A DNA stretch of 64,000 nt from Alopecurus myosuroides (Eukaryota > Streptophyta > Magnoliopsida > Poales > Poaceae). Below the pieces are notes generated by a model. It had not been told where the DNA came from, searched no databases, and saw only the letters and a program-made list of their open reading frames with translations. The position numbers and the translations under genes are program-made. The stretch is taken from contig CM054060.1 in the NCBI GenBank assembly GCA_028641055.1, forward strand, positions 166,064,416 through 166,128,415, in the 5' to 3' direction. Within the stretch, counting starts at the first letter, position 1; each line of letters begins with the position of its first letter. Of the stretch, positions 1-11,198 are shown piece by piece.

Positions 1-698
1 AATAGAATTAACAAATGATTCGAGGTGCTTTATGCAAATGTTTGTTAATAGAATTAACAAATACTGAAATAAAGAAATAAAAATGTTTTATTGATTTATT
101 AAAGAAAAACTCTTGGATTTTCTAAGTGGGGTTTAAAGGAAAATGAGTGGGTGTGAGTGGAGTGTCCACTCACATCATGAGGGAAGAGGTGGGGGCACAC
201 CATGGGGCTGGCCGCACCCCCCTTGGGCTGCCTCCCCCCTCTCCTATAAAAGGAGGGTGAGAGCTCTCCCTCCTCCACACACTTGCCCACTTCATTTTCC
301 CTCCACCCGCTGCTCCATTTCATGGTCTCCGGCTTGGCGAAGCCCTGACCGTGGGATTCTTCACCACCACCACGTCGTCGTGCTGCTGGAGTTCCGAGGG
401 ATCCTCTACTTCCGCGCCCCGCTGGAACGAGGGAACGGAGGTCATCATCCACCGTACGTGTGACCGATCACGGATGCACCGCCGGATTGCGGTGCTCATC
501 TTCTCGCTTTTGGGGTCGGTGTGAGTACGACTACGCCAACAACGAGATTTGATCTCGTACCACTTTGAGTCTTCGAGGGTATGTGTTCTCCTTAACCCTC
601 TCGTTGCCCGATGCACTTCGTCTCCTAGATTAGATCTTGGCCTTTCGGGTGTCTCTCGTGTAGGAAAATTTTTGTTTTCTATGCTACGTTCCCCTTCA
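1..698 (+). repeat. Partial 5' LTR of the Angela/WIS-type element
   Basis: This stretch matches 4614-5311 base for base with the same length (698) and, by eye, about seven substitutions. It ends in CA directly before the primer-binding site. A TATA box (CCTATAAAAGG) lies near 242-252, so transcription would start shortly downstream. The missing first part of the LTR, about 955 bp by comparison with the 3' copy, is left of the window. Confidence 0.9.
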
Positions 699-699
699 G

Positions 700-712
700 T
701 GGTATCAGAGCC
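700..712 (+). other. Primer-binding site (initiator tRNA-Met type)
   Basis: TGGTATCAGAGCC begins two bases after the LTR terminus CA. This is the standard copia primer site complementary to the 3' end of initiator tRNA-Met, and it fixes the 5' LTR boundary at 698. Confidence 0.9.
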
Positions 713-2214
713 GGATCTATGCGTAGATGTTTTGTACGGGTAGAACACATAGGTGTATGTGGGCGTTGATGATCATGTTATTACCTCCTTGACTATTTTA
801 TGATCTTAGTGGCATAGTGGGATGAAGCGGCCCGGACTAACCTTACATGTCCACGTACATGAGACTTGTTCCACAACTGACATGCAACTTGTATTGCATA
901 AGTGGCTTGCGGGTGTCTGTTTCTCCTACTATAGTTAAGATCTAATCTATGAAGGGTTGCTAAAAATATGTTTATCAACGTTGTGGTTGATGTTCGTAGG
1001 TATGAACGGTTCTATCCTCGAAAGCCCTAAGCCACGTAAAATATGCAAAAATAAATTAGAAGCGTCTAACTAGTTTTTGCTGGGCATGTGATGTGATATG
1101 GTCAATATTATAAATTTGATTATGAGATGATCTATTTTGTAAATTATTGATATACCGGAAGGTATCCCTATGGTTGTCTTCTTATTGAAGGACAATCAAG
1201 TTTGGGGTACCGTGGTACTTGGTACCACGCCGGTGGAATGATGGAGATCATACCATGATGCACATGATGGAGATCAAGTGCAAGGAGGACCATATCATAT
1301 CACGTTATCCTTACATGTGATGTTTGTGATGTTAATCCTTTTATGCATCTTGTTTTGCTTAGATAGCGACGGTAGCATTATAAGATGATCCCTCTCACTT
1401 AATATCAAGATAATAATGTGTTCTTCCTTAAGTATGCACCGTTAAGAAAGTTCGTCGTTTCGAGACACCACGTGATGATCGGGTGTGATAGACTCAACGT
1501 TCGCATACAACGGGTGTTTTCAAGCCTAGCATGTACAGACATGGCCTTGAAACACAGGCAATACTACGGTTCTACTTGGCGAGCCTAGCATGTACAGACA
1601 TGGCCTCGGAACACGTAACCGAAAGGTAAAGCATGAGTCATATGGATGATATGATGAACATGTCGATGTTCGCCTTTGAAGCTACATCATCTCACGTGAT
1701 GATCGGTTTTGGTGTAGAGAATTTGGATCGTGTAATCACTAAATACGACTAAGAGGGATGTTGTTTTTGAGTGGGAGTTCATGGTTTAATTTTTGAATTA
1801 ACTTGAACTTATTTATCATGAACAACAAATCAAAGTGAATTTGCACAAATTGTAGTATTCATTGGCATCCACATAACTACCTTACACTTAGATTGTTAAT
1901 TGAGATATAACTGTTATGATCTGGTAAATACCATTTAAGATTGGTACCGTATTAGTGAAATTTAAAATTGAGTCCTATTGTAGATTTTTGGTATTTCCTA
2001 CCTAGCTCCATGTGGTTAATGATTGATTAATCTAGAGAGCAAATAATTCCTACTTAGAATCCAGAGTCATGGTTGCTTCCGTATTACTTTATCTTCAAAA
2101 GAATGTTTTGTTGATCAAGGTGATTTAGGAACTGAAAAGAGTTGTTTTCAGAAACAATCAAGTGAAAGATATATTGATATCTAGAAACTTATTTGTGGCA
2201 ACATGACTGAGTAT

Positions 2215-2302
2215 AATTTAGCGTGACAATGTTTGCTTATATTATCTGAATATATGCAAATTTAGCGTGACAATGTTTGCTTATATTATCTGAATATATG
2301 CA
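2215..2302 (+). repeat. 44-bp tandem duplication inside the eroded internal region
   Basis: A 44-bp unit beginning AATTTAGCGTGACAATG is present twice head to tail and is identical by eye. It is a recent local duplication in non-coding retrotransposon DNA, most simply replication slippage or repair. Confidence 0.85.
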
Positions 2303-3658
2303 ATGATTGAAGACGCTAGGCGTTTGAATATTCCAAGAAGTTGGGCGCTCAAAATTATCCTCTAAATCCCTTCCTTCGAGCTATAGTAGCTTAATCATAA
2401 AATTGTTATGATGGGATGGATTAAAAGTATGTGTAAAGTCGTTTTACCTTACTTGGAAATTGCTAAGAGTGGAATCTAGAAGAATGCTATTAATATGGTG
2501 ATATTAGTAGAACAATCAAACTCAAAGTATGACTCAATGGGTGATAGTATATGACTAACACGCCAAAGAAAATGAGCTAGTACGGCTAGCATTGTTTGAT
2601 GTTGAATGATTCTTCTGTAAAGGAAAGGGAATGTTGAAAATAGAATTGCAAATAGATATATGGCAGAAAAGAATATAACTGGAAAAGTCCAGCTCAGGAG
2701 TATATGCTTGATATACAAGTTATAGATGTATTACTAGTTAACAAAGTATTTTTGGGTATTTTGATACCACATTGGTTGGTATGAGTTTTCATACAAAGCA
2801 ACGCAATGCAAAAAAAAATACAAGGGCCTAAAAGGAACTAGTAATAGATGTGGAATCGATTATGACAAGAACATAAATAAAGTGTTATTGTGTTCATTAT
2901 CGTATCGAACCAAACATTCAAGATTTATTTTAAGAACTTAATAAATTGTTATTTTGTTCTAGTCTTTTGTGAGAACAAATGAGATTGTTCAAACGATGAC
3001 CATATTCCATAATTGATGGATATGTTAATATAAATCATGTTGGTAAAGTAAACATCTATAAGACTGAATGCTAAACATTGCAAGACGTAAAAGATTTTCA
3101 CTTAAATTGTGACACCACCATTTTAGTTCATATCGGAAAAGAAAACATGAAGGAACTCCATATTGATGGACTTCCGGAGTCATTTTGTTTTGAATAAATT
3201 GACGCTTGTGAGACCCCATCCAAAAGATGACTAGAATTCCCGTTCATAGGCCAAAGTAGAATGGACGACTAATTTAGTGGAGATTATACATATTGATGTA
3301 TATAGTCCATTATGTGTAGTCATGTATGGTGGATTAATTTTTCCTTCATAAAATTATGTCGATGATTTAAGTAGATATGTGAGTATATCTATTTAAAGGG
3401 AACAGAGTTTGACATTTTGAATTGGTTCAAAAGGTTGTTAATATGAAGTTAAAATCAATGTAACAAGATAATCAAGTATTTATGATTGGATCATAAAGGA
3501 TAAAGTTTGAGTTACAAGTTTAGCAAAACATCTGAGAAGTTGCAGAATTGTTCTACAACTTATACTTCTCGAATACCCCACATTAGATTGGAGTATTCAA
3601 AAGACAAAATCAAACCCTGTTTGACATGGTAAGATTAATAAAATTGCCATTATAATTT

Positions 3659-5311
3659 TGTAGTTTATATGCCCGAGAGGCAATAATAAAATGGTTATTA
3701 TCTTATTCCTTGTTTATGATGAATGTTTATTTCTCATGCTAGAATTGTATTAACCGGAAACGTTGATACATGTGTGCTTAATAAACAAACAATGGTTCCT
3801 AGTAAAGCCTCTCTTTTAACTAGCTCGTTGATTAATAGATGATCAAGGTTTCCTGATCATGAACATTGGATGTTATTAATAACGGGGTCATGTCATTAGA
3901 AGAATGATGTGATGAACATATACCCAAAGAGAATATAGCAATGTGATCAAGTCATTTAGTTTACATTGTTATATCAAACAAACGAAGTAACTTATTCCTT
4001 AGACCATGAGATCATGTCAATCGCTGATACCGGAAGGGTGCTTTGATGGCATCAAACGTCACACCGTAACAGGGTGACTATAAAGGTGTCGTTAAGTATT
4101 CGGAAAGTATTAGTTGAGGATCATGGATCAAGAGTGGGATTTGTCCATCCAAATGACGGAGAGATATACTCTGGGCCCTCTCGGTGATATCACATCGAAA
4201 CCGCTTGCAAGCACGTGATATGATCACAAGGATGTTATATCACGGGAACGAGAAAAGAGTACTTGTCGGTAACGAGATTGAACAAGGTATGGTTGATACC
4301 AATGATCGAATCTCGGACAAGTAAAATATCGCGAGACAAAGGGAATAGTTCACGGCGTTGTTGGTTCACACGATCACGAGAGTCATCGTTGAATATATAG
4401 GAGTCATCACGGATCTCCAGATCCCGCTGTTGATTATTGATCGGAGAGGAGTCTCGATCATGTCTATCTTATTCGCGAACCGTAGGGTGACACACTTAAG
4501 GTTCGATGACGCGTTTGAGAGGATATGGAATATCGAAGAATATTTTGGACAGCACCGAAATTGTTTCGGGGAAAATTGAAATAGTTCAAGGGGTTTTTCG
4601 TCGAATGGTTGTTAATAGAATTAACAAATGATTCGAGGTGCTTTATGCAAATGTTTGTTAATAGAATTAACAAATGCTGAAATAAAGAAATAAAAATGTT
4701 TTATTGATTTATTAAAGAAAAACTCTTGGATTTTCTAAGTGGGGTTTAAAGGAAAATGAGTGGGTGTGAGTGGAGTGTCCACTCACATCATGAGGGAAGA
4801 GGTGGGGGCACACCATGGGGCTGGCCGCACCCCCCTTGGGCTGCCTCCCCCCTCTCCTATAAAAGGAGGGTGAGAGCTCTCCCTCCTCCACACACTTGCC
4901 CACTTCATTTTCCCTCCACCCGCTGCTCCATTTCATGGTCTCCGGCTTGGCGAAGCCCTGACCGTGGGATTCTTCACCACCACCACGTCGTCGTGCTGCT
5001 GGAGTTCCGAGGGATCCTCTACTTCCGCGCCCCGCTGGAACGAGGGAACGGAGGTCGTCATCCACCGTACGTGTGACCGATCACGGATGCACCGCCGGAT
5101 TGCGGTGCTCATCTTCTCGCTATCGGGATCGGTGTGAGTACGACTACGCCAACAACGAGATTTGATCTCGTACCACTTTGAGTCTTCGAGGGTATGTGTT
5201 CTCCTTAACCCTCTCGTTGCCCGATGCACTTCGTCTCCTAGATTAGATCTTGGCCTTTCGGGTGTCTCTCGTGTAGGAAATTTTTTGTTTTCTATGCTAT
5301 GTTCCCCTTCA
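3659..5311 (+). repeat. 3' LTR of the Angela/WIS-type element (about 1.65 kb)
   Basis: The LTR starts at TGTAGTTTATATGCCC, which corresponds to the Angela-type start (TGTTGGAAATATGCCC from memory), and ends in CA at 5310-5311. Its last 698 bases match 1-698. TATA box CCTATAAAAGG near 4855-4865. It contains two copies of a short palindrome (TTGTTAAT-AGA-ATTAACAA) near 4609 and 4654. Short ORFs inside it (e.g. 4756-5076) repeat those in the 5' copy and are not genes. Confidence 0.8.
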
Positions 5312-8300
5312 CTACGGGCATGGCGGGAACGCCAACGGCGGCTATGGTGGCGCAGACAACCACAACTATGGTGATGGCAACCCACACAACAACAACAGTG
5401 GCAAGCCGCGATGCCAGCTATGCGGCAAGGCTGGCCACAATGTCGGCAAGTGCTGGGAGCTTCCCGGACTTCACACCCGTGGAGGAGAAGAGCGTCGTAT
5501 CAGCGACTACCTCGTACCCCTATGGAGCTGACTCCAACCCGTGGATCGTTGATACTGGTGCAACCGATCACATCACGGGCGATCTGCACAAGCTAATGAT
5601 CCGTGACAAGTATCACGGTCATGACCAAGTTCACGCTGCGAACGGTTCAGGTATGGATATCAACCACATCGGTCGTTCCTTTGTTAGTACCAATGATCGT
5701 TATCTTCATCTCAATAACATCTTACATGTTCCTCAATCAAATAAAAGTCTATTATCTGCTCACCATCTTGCATCTGATAACAATGCTTTCCTATAATTTC
5801 ACCATGATTTTTTTTATTAAGGACCAGGGCACCAAGAAAACCCTCATCCAAGGCAGGTGTAGGAGAGGGATATATCCACTTTCGTCCATCCACTTCAGTT
5901 CAAGCAAGAGTGCTCTAAGTGTCATCAAACCATCCTCGAAGAGATGGCACTCTCGTTTAGGTCATCCATCGTCAATAATTGTTAAGAGAGTTATTAGCCA
6001 CAATAATCTCCCTTGCTCTAGTGAGGTCAATAATGAGTCTGTATGTGACGCTTGTCAAAAAGGCAAGATTCACCAACTTCCCTATCCAAAGTCTTTTAGT
6101 GAATCTAGTGCCCCTTTAGAACTTGTTTTCTCAAATGTGTGGGGTCCCGCAATTGAATCTGTTGGACAAAAGAAGTATTATATTAGCTTTATTTATGATT
6201 TCAGCAAATTTACGTGGGTTTATTTGGCTAAGAACAAATCTGGAGTGTTCCAGAAATTCCATGATTTTCAGAGTCTTGTTGAGAGGAAATTCTACGCAAA
6301 CAGATTGGGGAGGTGAATATGAAAAATTAAATTCCTTCTTTACAAAAATTGGTATCTCATACCATGTCTCATGCCCTTATGCACACCAACAAAATGGATC
6401 GGCAGAACGAAAATATCGACATATTGTGGTTGTGCATCAATGCCACTAAAAAATTGGGATGAAGCCTTTATTGCAGCCACATATCCCATAAATCGCACAC
6501 CCAGTAGAGTTATCAATGTTGAAACTCCTTTGGAACGGTTATGTCATGAAAAAAACGAATTATTCATCTCTTCGTGTCTTTGGGTATGCATGTTGGCCTA
6601 ATCTTAGACCCTATAATTCTGGCAAGTTAGAATTTAGGTCTAAGGAGTGTGCTTTTCTTGGCTATAGCAATGTTCGTAAAGCTTTCAAATGTCTTGATAT
6701 CTCCACTGGTAGAATCTATATATCAAGAGATGCTGTTTTTGATGAATTGGTTTTTCCCTTCTCAAAATTGAATCCCAATGCCGGTGCAAAATTGACGTCT
6801 GAAATCCTTTTACTTCCTTTGGAACTTCTACATCCTTCTGATCACGGGAGGGAACAAAATATTGATCATATGGATGATACTCCAGAAAACTCTGAAACTA
6901 ACGGTTCAAAAAAGTGTCCCGAATTATCATTTTATGCCTCAGATACAGCCAAGGGAGACGGGCGCGCAATCCCAGGACGATTCGTCTGCCAGCGCCGATC
7001 CCGAGAGATCCCTGGCAGATTCTCCAACACCGGCAGGACGTCAAGCCACGCGGCAGAACAACATCGGAGGAGAAAATGCGTCATGGCGGGGTTCTCCAGT
7101 CAGCGCGCGCGGCACACGACCACGGCGAATCGGCGCATGAAACTTGGCAGCGTCAAACACCAAGCGTGGGGGCAGGCAGCGCTGGTCGGGGGAGCTTGTC
7201 TCACGTGGCGACGAGTGATGGGTTGTCGTCCCCAAGCCCACAGGCGCATGCTGGAGGCAATGATTGCACGAGATCCGAGCTAGATCCTATATCTCCGGGA
7301 TCTTCTGTGAATTCGGAATCTACAGTTCAGCCTGTGCGGCAGATCCGTATCCGGTCTAAAAATGGTATTTTTAAACTATTTATTCCTAAGGATGGTACGA
7401 TCATGTATGCTAATTTTGCCTCATTAGGAGAACCAGAAAAATTACAAGAAGCTCTAGCAGATAAGAATTGGAAAAAAGATATGGAAGTAGAATACGATGC
7501 TCTTATTAAAAATAGAACATGGCATTTAGTACCACCTAGTCAAGGAAGGAATCTAATAGATTGCAAATGGGTCTATAAAATTAAGAGAAATTCATATGGT
7601 ACTATAGATAGTTATAAGGCTAGGTTGGTAACCAAGGATTCTAAGCAACGCTATGGCATTGATTATGAGGACACATTTAATCCAGTAGTTAAAGCAACTA
7701 CTATCAGATTGGTTTTATCTATTGTTGTATCTAGAGGATGGAGTCTTCGTCAATTGGATGTACAGAATGTGTTTCTTCATGGAGTTCTTGAGGAAGAAGT
7801 ATACATGAGGCAGCCACCTGGCTATAAGGATGGGGCTAGACCATATCATGTGTGTAAGTTGGACAAGGCACTATATGGGTTAAAACAAGCTCCAAGATCA
7901 TGGTACTCAAGGTTGAGCACAAAATTGCAAGGTCTTGGGTTCAAACCATCCAAGAGAGATACCTCATTGTTCTTCTATAGGAAAGGCAAGGTCATAAATT
8001 TTATGCTTGTTTATGTTGATGACATAATTGTTGCAAGTTCATCGGAGGAAGCCACGGCTGTGTTGTTAAGTGATTTAAGGAATGATTTCGCTCTGAAGAA
8101 TCTGGGAGACCTTCACTATTTTTTGGGCACTGAAGTAAAACGGAGCCGTGATGGTGTTTTACTAACCCAAGAGAAATATACTAAAGATATATTGTGCCGT
8201 GTAGGGATGAAAGGGTGTAAACCAGCAAGTACATCTTTGTCCACTACAGAAAAATTGTCCAAGCATGAAGGGGAAGAGTTGAGTACAGAGGATGCCACTC

Positions 8301-8973
8301 GGTATAGGAGTATTGTTGGAGCTTTACTAACAAGGCCAGATATATCTTTTTTTGTTAATAAGATTTGTCAATTTTTGCATTCTCCTACTACCCTGCATTG
8401 GAGAGCTATGAAGAGGATATTGAGGTATCTACAAGGAAGTGAGTCAACTGGATTGAAAATTGGAAGGTCATCATCCACCCTTGTGAGTGTTTTTCTGATG
8501 CTGATTGGGAAGGTTGTTCTGATGATAGGAGGTCTATAGGAGGATTTGCAGTTTTCTTTGGTTCAAATCTTATTTCTTGGAGTGCCAGGAAACAAGCTAT
8601 TGTGTCTAGGTCAGGTACAAAAGCAGAGTACAAGTCACTAGCAAACGCTACAACTGAGGTAATATGGATAGAATCATTACTTGATGAGCTTGGTATTGAT
8701 CATCCTCAACCTACTTGTTTGTGGTGTGATACTTTGGGAGCCACCTATCTGTCTGCCAATCCGGTGTTCCATGCTAGAACAAAGCATATTGAAATTGACT
8801 TTCACTTTGTAAGAAAACGAGTTGCTCAAAAGCTGCTTGAGATTTGGTTTATTCCCATAGGGGATCAGGTAGCAGATGGCTTTACAAAGCCACTGCAAGT
8901 TAGGCAGTTACAAGCCTTTAAGAACAATCTCAACTTGGAGGTGTTGAGATTGAGGGAGGATGTTAAACGATAA
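5312..8973 (+). pseudogene. Copia gag-pol of the host element, broken by frameshifts and cut on the left
   Basis: This encodes the polyprotein of a second copia element, entered in mid-gag because the Angela-type element inserted there. In order: an Asn/Gly-rich stretch and a zinc knuckle CX2CX4HX4C (CQLCGKAGHNVGKC, 5412-5453); protease with DTGA (5551-5562) in a shifted frame; GAG-pre-integrase with the H...H and CX2C zinc site (5944-6055); integrase, frameshifted near 6300, 6440 and 6590; a GC-rich Pro/Ser linker (6950-7340); reverse transcriptase with YVDD (8012-8023); and, after another frameshift near 8500, RNase H ending at 8973. The RT to RNase H part is best preserved. It resembles the Hopscotch/Retrofit type with short LTRs (inference). 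At least five disruptions make it non-functional. Confidence 0.85.
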
Positions 8974-9177
8974 GGCTTATTTCAGTTTTAGTTCTTATCT
9001 GTTGTAACTACGCGGTGCAAATATAAAGCGAGTGTACATAGTTGCTTAACCCGCAAGTCTTGTAATCAAATCAGTTGTAATCTTTCGGTCGGTTTGACCC
9101 CTATATTAACACGAAGGGCGAGCCGAGACAAAGGCATCGCAATCATCCAACTAGTTAGGTTTTCTATAAATCCTACA
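8961..9177 (+). repeat. 3' LTR of the host copia element (about 217 bp) with polypurine tract
   Basis: The RNase H frame runs into TGTTAAACGATAAGG at 8961, directly preceded by the purine tract GAGATTGAGGGAGGA. The stop codon of the pol frame therefore lies in the LTR. The end is placed at the CA of ATCCTACA (9176-9177), where the sequence turns abruptly GC-rich. A length near 200 bp fits Hopscotch-like copia elements. The right end is inferred; no second LTR is in the window to test it. Confidence 0.6.
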
Positions 9178-10690
9178 CGCGCAGGGCTCGCGGCCCTCGG
9201 ATGCGCGTCACGGCATCCTTCGCTCCGGGAAACGCCACCGCCAACTCAGAGTGGCCTAGCTACCGATAGCGGAGGGCGAGCGCCCGGGTAGGGTGCTGCT
9301 ACGCGTTCGACAGGGACCCGTGGGAGGCAAGGTGGCCATCAGCATTCCGACCTCGCCTCCCGCCTCGCGTGGCTGCTAAACCTCCCCGACAGTTCCGTGA
9401 GGTCGTGGGAGGACCTGCGCACGCAGTTCCTCCAATGCTTCCGCCACTGCGGCCGTCTTCCCTACGGTGAGCCCGAGAGTCACGTGACTCTCTGGTGCTT
9501 CGCCGTGGGACGCGGCGGTCCCAGCTCGCCGGAAGCACATGACACAACTCGCCACGCTGCATGCATCCTCGGCGGGTCCCTCAAGTGGTCGCATCAGGAG
9601 ATCTCTTTTGACATCGCCGACCACCCCAAGGCCATTGGCTTGGTGGGAGCCATCCCACTGGTGTGCACCACCACGATTAACCACGTTGCCATCTCGGAGA
9701 CGCTCGTGGGTGGAGGCACAGGCCTCAACGTGATTTCTCTCGAGTCCTTCGAGAAGCTGCGTATCCCGCGCGACCGCCTCAAGGCCACCAGGACCTTCAC
9801 TGGAGTAACCAGCTGCACAACCATGCTGCTGGGAAGGGTTCGACTCGCGGCCAAGTTTGGCTCTCGCCAAAACTACGGCACCCAGGAAATCGACTTCGAC
9901 GTCGCCCACATCGGGCTGCCCTACAGCGCCTTCCTCGGCTACCCCGATCTGGCCAAGTTCATGGCCGTCACGCACCACACCTACAACATGGTCAAGATGC
10001 CCGGGAGCAGCGGGCCCCTCGTTGTTCACGGAGACGTGAAGGACATAGTGTGTTCTATTGAGGACGCCTACAAGGAGGCGGCAACGTCGCACCCCATCGA
10101 CGAGGGCAACCTCGGGGACGTTGCCGAGCCTCCGAAGAAGAAGCAGTTGTTCTCTCACCAGAGGGCGGCTACAAAGAAGGTCTTCGTGAACCCCGACGGC
10201 ATGGGGCCCGCACTTACCATTGGAGCCGGGTACGCTGAACATAGTGGTTTACACAAGGAGGAACTACCCGGATACGCCGAAATTGCTGCATGGGCGTTCA
10301 TGGTTGCGGGGGGCAGACCCGCTCTGCCTAATGCTTCTCTGGGGCACTACCAGCGATTAACACCTGGGGCCCAGCCCAAAAACGCTTGCTAGCTCTGTTG
10401 GTACGGGGACGGAACCACTAGGCCTTACGCCCTGTGAGTCGCCGTTTCAGGGGAGGTACCATCAGTGGGTTCCTGAGACCCCGCGGGAATGCATATGCTT
10501 CCCCCCCCCTCCCCCCCCGCTTCCTGGGAGGGCCGTCACCCTCTACGAGGAAGGGCACTGCCCCACAAGTGTATCCTTTGTGGGAGGGGTATTAATCCCT
10601 CCCGCCTCAGTTGGTCAGGATGGAACCCCGTACGATGGCTGGTACGATCACATGCGACTGCACCCAGGGATTCTTAAAGCCTCTACGAGT
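9178..10690 (+). mobile_element. Gypsy element fragment (gag-protease remnant, element 'B')
   Basis: GC-rich sequence homologous at protein level to the larger gypsy element A at 34307-36822. No LTR of its own is visible. The left edge abuts the copia 3' LTR and the right edge fades near 10690, where composition becomes AT-rich. Confidence 0.7.
9340..10392 (+). pseudogene. Gypsy gag to retropepsin-like remnant
   Basis: The frame begins in the middle of a gypsy Gag domain (phrases LLNLPDSSVRSWEDLRTQF, a typical Gag core), then jumps by an internal deletion into the protease-like region. The catalytic loop, usually VDGG(S/T)GLNV in this lineage, reads VGGGTGLNV here, so the aspartate is replaced by glycine. 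The following conserved segment FEKLRIPRDRLKATRTFTGV and the hydrophobic turn AFLGYPDLAKFMAV match element A. There is no ATG at the apparent start and no reverse transcriptase follows. It cannot be an active protease. Confidence 0.75.
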
Positions 10691-11000
10691 GCATCTTTAA
10701 TTGATTTTTCAACCTTGATCATTTCCTTCCTTATATTATTGATTTCCAGTGATTTCCACGTCCAAAATATGCAATAAACATAATGACACGGAGATTTGTT
10801 ATTAACTTACACATAGTGATTAGTAGAAGGTTTGGAATAATATTTCAATTTTTTTCATGACAAAGATAAGGTGTAAACATAGATAAAGATGTGTATGTTT
10901 TGTATGCAGCACGTTCAACAAGTCAGTAGGAAAAAGTGTGTTGTTGCATGCTCTTAGTAGCACCTACAACATTGTTGTGTTGAAACGACGGAGCTAAACC
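10691..11000. other. Unassigned AT-rich stretch
   Basis: No coding frame, inverted repeat or known element terminus recognised. It lies between the gypsy remnant and a probable B3 fragment. Confidence 0.4.
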
Positions 11001-11007
11001 CAGTTGC

Positions 11008-11198
11008 ACGGCCAAGGATGGGAAAGATTCGTCACATAGAACAATGTCAACACGGGAGACCTAATAGTTTTTACTATGTTGGACCCATATCCTAAGATCT
11101 CTGTAGCTGTGATGAACTATGGCATCCATGAACAGGGCATTGCTTATAACGATTTGGGCAGTACTTCTGATGACGCCTCGGATCGAGAGGACCAATAA
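11008..11198 (+). pseudogene. Possible B3 DNA-binding domain gene fragment
   Basis: One frame reads GWERFV, a stop, then NNVNTGDLIVFTML and continues to a TAA at 11196-11198. The pattern W-x2-F-V...N-N-x(3)-G-D-x-x-V-F is the C-terminal half of a plant B3 domain as found in REM-type transcription factors. At least two in-frame stops precede it and no N-terminal half was found. It is probably a captured or decayed exon. The short length makes this tentative; chance resemblance is possible. Confidence 0.35.

Larger units (their letters stand above)
699..3658 (+). pseudogene. Eroded internal region (leader, gag, pol) of the Angela/WIS-type element
   Basis: About 3 kb of AT-rich sequence replaces the roughly 5 kb gag-pol of an autonomous relative. 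The leader is still recognisable (1440-1830), including a 5' copy of the phrase GCCTAGCATGTACAGACATG at 1525 that is repeated at 1584. Below it the reading frame is shattered. A GAG-pre-integrase relic is visible near 3110-3220 and an integrase relic near 3280-3600; reverse transcriptase and RNase H are not detectable. No protein can be made from this region. Boundaries of individual domains are approximate because they come from recognition by eye. Confidence 0.7.
1..5311 (+). mobile_element. Angela/WIS-type Ty1/copia LTR retrotransposon, 5' end outside window
   Basis: The element is bounded by a partial 5' LTR (1-698), a methionine-tRNA type primer site (from 700) and a full 3' LTR (3659-5311). 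The internal region from about 1450 on matches in layout the Angela/WIS/BARE leader: a block ending in the motif CACGTGATGATCGG, then a decayed gag-pol. Degenerate traces of the GAG-pre-integrase (around 3110-3220) and integrase core (around 3280-3600) can be followed, but no frame stays open beyond about 80 codons. The family assignment rests on remembered similarity. The element sits in the gag of another copia element; the right flanking 5-mer is CTACG and the matching left copy lies outside the window. Confidence 0.85.

Noticed and set aside
143..463. 106-codon ORF in the LTR, repeated at 4756-5076
   Set aside because: Identical duplicates exist only because the LTR is duplicated; it overlaps the promoter region and resembles no protein.
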